Shown: positions 53,340-56,369 of the stretch, piece by piece
Position numbering within the stretch: the stretch's first letter is position 1
How the letters are laid out: each line of letters begins with the position of its first letter
NCBI GenBank assembly: GCA_030695415.1
Contig: JAUYQZ010000034.1
Location: 1 to 56,369, forward strand
DNA: 56,369 nucleotides
Origin: Hylemonella sp.
Lineage (GTDB): Bacteria > Pseudomonadota > Gammaproteobacteria > Burkholderiales > Burkholderiaceae_C
Direction of reading: 5' to 3'
Notes under the pieces: generated by a model
What the model was told of the DNA's origin: nothing
The model's input: the letters and a program-made list of their open reading frames with translations, nothing else
Databases searched by the model: none
Program-made: the position numbers and the translations under genes

Positions 53340-54290
53340 TTGATTCTGCGCCACCTCTTCTCCCCGCCCAACAACGCGCGCTTGGCCCGCCTGTGCGGCC
53401 CCGCCGACGAACATCTGCGCATCATCGAGACGGCGCTGCAGGTCAAGATCGCCCATCGCCACGAGCAGTTCAAGGTGGAGGGCCTCAAGAAGCCGGCCCA
53501 GCGCGCCATGGAAGTGCTGCAGGCCCTGTACGAGATGGCTGCCAAGCCCATCGACAACGCCACGGTGCAGCTGCTGCTGGCGGGCGACAGCAATATGCCG
53601 CTCACCGAAGACGGCGAGGCCCTGCAGACACGCCGCCACGAATTGCGCGCGCGCACGCCGAATCAGGCCCATTACCTGGAGAGCATTGCCGGCAACGACA
53701 TCACCTTCGGCATCGGCCCGGCCGGTACCGGCAAGACCTATCTGGCCGTGGCCTGCGCCGTGGACGCGCTGGAGCGCAGCGCCGTGCAGCGCATCGTGCT
53801 CACGCGCCCGGCGGTGGAAGCCGGCGAGCGCCTGGGTTTCCTGCCCGGCGACCTGACGCAGAAGATCGACCCCTATCTGCGCCCGCTCTACGACGCGCTC
53901 TACGACCTGATGGGCTACGAAAAGGTGCAGAAGGCCTTCGAACGCAACGCGCTGGAGATCGCGCCGCTGGCCTTCATGCGCGGGCGCACGCTGAACAACG
54001 CCTTCATCATCCTGGACGAGGCGCAGAACACCACGTCGATGCAGATGAAGATGTTCCTGACGCGGCTCGGCGAAAACAGCCGCATGATCATTACCGGCGA
54101 TCCCTCCCAGGTCGATCTGCCGCCCGGCCAGACTTCGGGACTTGCGGAGGCCGCACGGCTGCTCGATGGCGTCGAAGGCATTTCGCAGGTGAAATTCACC
54201 GCCGAAGACGTGATTCGCCATGAACTGGTGGCGCGGATCGTCGCCGCCTATGAAGGATTGCCGAAGAAGCCGGCAACCGGCAGGCCCTGA
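53340..54290 (+). CDS. phoH: PhoH-like ATPase, chimeric between two organisms
   Basis: A 316-residue PhoH-family protein read from a TTG at 53340 with GAAGGA upstream. Residues 1 to about 225 look betaproteobacterial ('PAVEAGERLGFLPGDLTQKIDPYLRPLYDALYDLMGYEKVQKAFERNALEIA' region); Walker A is residues 126-133. After 'DEAQNTT' (226-232) the sequence becomes alphaproteobacterial ('SMQMKMFLTRLGENSRM', 'DPSQVDLPPGQTSGLAEAARLLDGV'). The frame stays open because the join is in a conserved block. In real genomes phoH precedes ybeY, as it does here in the alphaproteobacterial part. Confidence 0.9.
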   Translation: MILRHLFSPPNNARLARLCGPADEHLRIIETALQVKIAHRHEQFKVEGLKKPAQRAMEVLQALYEMAAKPIDNATVQLLLAGDSNMPLTEDGEALQTRRHELRARTPNQAHYLESIAGNDITFGIGPAGTGKTYLAVACAVDALERSAVQRIVLTRPAVEAGERLGFLPGDLTQKIDPYLRPLYDALYDLMGYEKVQKAFERNALEIAPLAFMRGRTLNNAFIILDEAQNTTSMQMKMFLTRLGENSRMIITGDPSQVDLPPGQTSGLAEAARLLDGVEGISQVKFTAEDVIRHELVARIVAAYEGLPKKPATGRP

Positions 54291-54883
54291 TGCCCATATC
54301 CGACGCCAGACGCGTGCCGGGGACGAGCCCCGGCCGCAACAGAAGTTCCGGACCCATGCCACCGCTTGCGCTTCCCATATCCGAAGTTCTCGTCGTCGCC
54401 GATTGCTGGCAGGCCGAGCCCGACGCCGAAGCGGTGATACATCGCGCCATCGCGGCCGCGGCCGAAAGCGTCGATGCCGATGTCGGCGACGCCGAACTCG
54501 CGGTGATGCTGACCGACGATGCCGGCATCCGCACGCTGAACGGCAATTGGCGCGGCATCGACAAGCCGACCAACGTGCTGTCGTTTCCGGCAATGCAGCC
54601 GACCGGCCCTGTTGGACCCGACGACGCGCCGCGCATGCTCGGCGACATCGCGATCGCCTACCAGACCACCCGCAAGGAGGCCGACGACGAGCACAAGCCG
54701 TTCGATCATCACCTCAGCCATCTGGCGATCCATGGCTTCCTGCACCTGATCGGCTACGACCACGAAAAGGACGGCGAGGCCGAAACCATGGAAGCCCTCG
54801 AGCGGCAGATCCTGGCGCAGCTCGGCATTCCCGATCCATATGCGGACCGGGATCCCGATGCCGGCCCGGAGCGGATGGACTGA
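54290..54883 (+). CDS. ybeY: Endoribonuclease YbeY (alphaproteobacterial type)
   Basis: About 197 residues from the ATG at 54290, which overlaps the phoH stop by one base; an ATG at 54356 gives the more typical N-terminus. The metal motif 'HGFLHLIGYDHEKD' near the C-terminus identifies this 16S rRNA 3'-end processing enzyme. 'MLTDDAGIRTLNGNWRGIDKPTNVLSFPA' is closest to Bradyrhizobium-type YbeY. Belongs to the foreign part of the window. Confidence 0.93.
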   Translation: MPISDARRVPGTSPGRNRSSGPMPPLALPISEVLVVADCWQAEPDAEAVIHRAIAAAAESVDADVGDAELAVMLTDDAGIRTLNGNWRGIDKPTNVLSFPAMQPTGPVGPDDAPRMLGDIAIAYQTTRKEADDEHKPFDHHLSHLAIHGFLHLIGYDHEKDGEAETMEALERQILAQLGIPDPYADRDPDAGPERMD

Positions 54884-54884
54884 G

Positions 54885-56003
54885 ATGCCGGACTCTGACC
54901 CTATCCAGGACAATCCGCGCAACACCCGCAACCTGCCGGCGGTGGTGCAGGAAGGCGAGGTGATGCGCCCCGCCGCCGACAACTGGCTGACCCGCGCCAT
55001 CCGCACCCTGTTCGGCTGGAAGCCGGGGTCGGTCCGCGACGATCTGCAGGTCGTGCTCGACGCCTCCACGCCCGACGAGGTGGGATTCTCCGCCATCGAG
55101 CGCACCATGCTGCGCAATATCCTCGGCCTGCACGACCGGCGCATCGCCGACGTGATGGTGCATCGCGCCGACATCGTCGCGGTCAAGCGCGACGTTCCGC
55201 TCGGCGAGTTGATGGGCCTGTTCGAAAGCGCGGCGCATTCGCGCCTGGTGGTTTACAACGAGACCCTCGACGACCCCGAAGGCATCGTTCACATCCGCGA
55301 CCTGCTGGCCTTCATGACATCGAGCGCCCGGGTGCCCGATACCAGCAAGGCCAAGCGGAAGAAACCGTTGCCGGCCGGGCTCGATATGCGCGCGGTCAAC
55401 CTCGCAATGCCGCTCGCCGACGCCCACATCATCCGCAAATTGCTGTTCGTGCCGCCGTCGATGCGGGCGATCGATCTGCTGGCGCAGATGCAGGCCTCGC
55501 GCATTCACCTCGCGCTGGTGGTGGACGAATATGGCGGCACCGACGGGCTGGTCTCGATCGAGGACATCGTCGAGCAGATCGTCGGCGAGATCGACGACGA
55601 GCATGACAGCGACGAGCCGCCGGCGATCGTTCGACAGGCGGACAATTCCTTCATCGCCGACGCGCGCGCCAGCCTCGACGACGTCCGCACGATGATCGGC
55701 GAGGAGTTCGTCACCGGCGAGGCCGGAGAAGAAGTCGAAACCCTCGGCGGCTATCTGGTGACCCATGTCGGCCGCCTGCCGGTGCGCGGCGAAGTGATTT
55801 CCGGTCCGGGCAATTTCGAGATCGAGGTGCTCGACGCCGACCCGCGGCGGGTCAAGCGGCTGCGCATCGCCACCCGCAAGGAGCGCCCCGTGGCGCGGCC
55901 GCCACGCGAAAGCCGCCGCCGCGACACCGCGGCGGAGGCGGCTCAGCCGCAGGCCAACGACAATTCCAGTCCGCGATCCGGCGACGGAGCCGGGTCGCAG
56001 TGA
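54885..56003 (+). CDS. CorC/hemolysin-family CBS-domain protein (alphaproteobacterial type)
   Basis: About 372 residues from the ATG at 54885. Two CBS domains (about residues 80-210) with 'RIADVMVHRADIVAVKRDVPL' and 'LVVYNETLDDPEGIVHIRDLL', then the CorC/HlyC C-terminal domain 'VVDEYGGTDGLVSIEDIVEQIVGEIDDEHD' and a long Arg/Ala-rich tail. The length and tail are typical of Rhizobiales. No membrane domain, so the short CorC form. Likely involved in magnesium or cobalt homeostasis in relatives. Confidence 0.92.
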   Translation: MPDSDPIQDNPRNTRNLPAVVQEGEVMRPAADNWLTRAIRTLFGWKPGSVRDDLQVVLDASTPDEVGFSAIERTMLRNILGLHDRRIADVMVHRADIVAVKRDVPLGELMGLFESAAHSRLVVYNETLDDPEGIVHIRDLLAFMTSSARVPDTSKAKRKKPLPAGLDMRAVNLAMPLADAHIIRKLLFVPPSMRAIDLLAQMQASRIHLALVVDEYGGTDGLVSIEDIVEQIVGEIDDEHDSDEPPAIVRQADNSFIADARASLDDVRTMIGEEFVTGEAGEEVETLGGYLVTHVGRLPVRGEVISGPGNFEIEVLDADPRRVKRLRIATRKERPVARPPRESRRRDTAAEAAQPQANDNSSPRSGDGAGSQ

Positions 56004-56369
56004 TCGCAGCAGACAAACTCCGCGGCGCTGTTCTGGCGATCATTCTGGCATGGGGCTGGAAGCGCGCCGCCATCGCGCGGGTCGCGGGCGCGCTGTCGGC
56101 GCTGGCGATGGCGCCATTCAACGCATGGCCGATCCTGTTTCTGACAATCCCGGTGGCGGTCTGGCTGATCGACGGCGCGGGCGCCGGACGGCTCGGCGGC
56201 ATTCCGGCGGCGGCGCTCAGCGGATGGTGGTTCGGCTTCGGCTATTTCCTCGCGGGACTCTACTGGGTGGGCTACGCATTTCTCGTCGATGCCGAGACGT
56301 TTGCGTGGCTGCTTCCGTTCGCGGTGATGGGCCTGCCCGCGGGACTCGCGCTGTTCATGGCCTTCGGTT
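56000..56369 (+). CDS. lnt: Apolipoprotein N-acyltransferase, N-terminal part (runs off window)
   Basis: A GTG at 56000 overlaps the CorC stop codon. About 123 residues are visible: membrane segments and the 'GWWFGFGYFLAGLYWVGYAF' box of Lnt, which adds the third acyl chain to lipoproteins. The wording is Bradyrhizobiaceae-like. The C-terminal nitrilase domain lies outside the window. Confidence 0.9.
   Translation, partial: MIAADKLRGAVLAIILAWGWKRAAIARVAGALSALAMAPFNAWPILFLTIPVAVWLIDGAGAGRLGGIPAAALSGWWFGFGYFLAGLYWVGYAFLVDAETFAWLLPFAVMGLPAGLALFMAFG

Noticed and set aside
54290..56369. Horizontal transfer of ybeY-corC-lnt into the betaproteobacterial genome
   Set aside because: The switch lies at a near-identical stretch of a shared gene order and all sequence after it is alphaproteobacterial to the window edge, which fits an assembly join better than a transfer.

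Overview
This 56.4 kb window is high-GC and gene-dense, and contains no rRNA, tRNA or CRISPR that I can see. From about position 1 to 54.0 kb the proteins look like a Burkholderiales bacterium of the Comamonadaceae (Rhodoferax, Polaromonas or Hydrogenophaga-like): MaeB, RsmA, Dtd, GlmS, GlmU, TtcA, Cca, RuvA/RuvB, a Bug-type solute receptor and IorA/IorB-type molybdenum hydroxylase subunits. At about 54.02 kb, inside the highly conserved part of phoH, the sequence switches to a Bradyrhizobium/Afipia/Rhodopseudomonas-like alphaproteobacterium (3' half of phoH, ybeY, corC, start of lnt). The likeliest reading is a chimeric assembly join, so the last 2.3 kb should not be assigned to the same organism without checking.

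Layout. 0-2.5 kb: end of maeB, then a secreted guanyl-type RNase with its barstar inhibitor. 2.6-12.5 kb: rsmA, then an accessory sulfur-oxidation island: flavocytochrome c sulfide dehydrogenase (fccAB), a TsuA-like thiosulfate channel, a periplasmic MBL-fold hydrolase and thioredoxin pair, a chemoreceptor, and a second operon with two YeeE/YedE half-transporters, a tiny exported protein made of NPCAG repeats, an uncharacterised 217-residue protein and a periplasmic tandem rhodanese. A CsoR/CstR-like operator precedes this second operon. 12.6-19.1 kb: dtd, a Bug-receptor remnant, iorAB, a TPR methyltransferase and a ClsC-type phospholipase D. 19.2-25.2 kb: glmS, an Lrp regulator, a soluble histidine kinase, glmU and a lipoprotein; three copies of the glmS 3' end lie behind glmS. 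25.2-29.4 kb: a small accessory block (HTH regulator, small ORF, alpha/beta hydrolase between copies of an MBL gene tail, the MBL gene, ppk2).

29.5-42.8 kb is mostly housekeeping: 5-formyl-THF cyclo-ligase, lytic transglycosylase, epimerase-like protein, GST, cca, trxC, MidA-type methyltransferase, folM/folB, ttcA, phosphoglycerate-mutase-like phosphatase, a D-threonine-aldolase-like enzyme and a CopD-like protein. A 265-bp multi-hairpin element with 25-bp terminal inverted repeats separates midA from folM. 42.9-54 kb: a Bug receptor, a frameshifted small gene, a fusion of an alkylglycerol-monooxygenase-like domain to a lysoplasmalogenase-like domain, a four-gene MacAB-like export operon with MipA, ruvB, an alpha carbonic anhydrase, a DUF1232 protein and ruvA.

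The most biologically interesting block is 3.7-12.5 kb. FccAB would oxidise sulfide in the periplasm, the rhodanese and thioredoxin would handle sulfane sulfur, and the YeeE/YedE proteins would move thiosulfate or sulfane sulfur inward. The NPCAG-repeat protein, with seven evenly spaced cysteines, is a candidate periplasmic sulfur or metal carrier. That role is inference.
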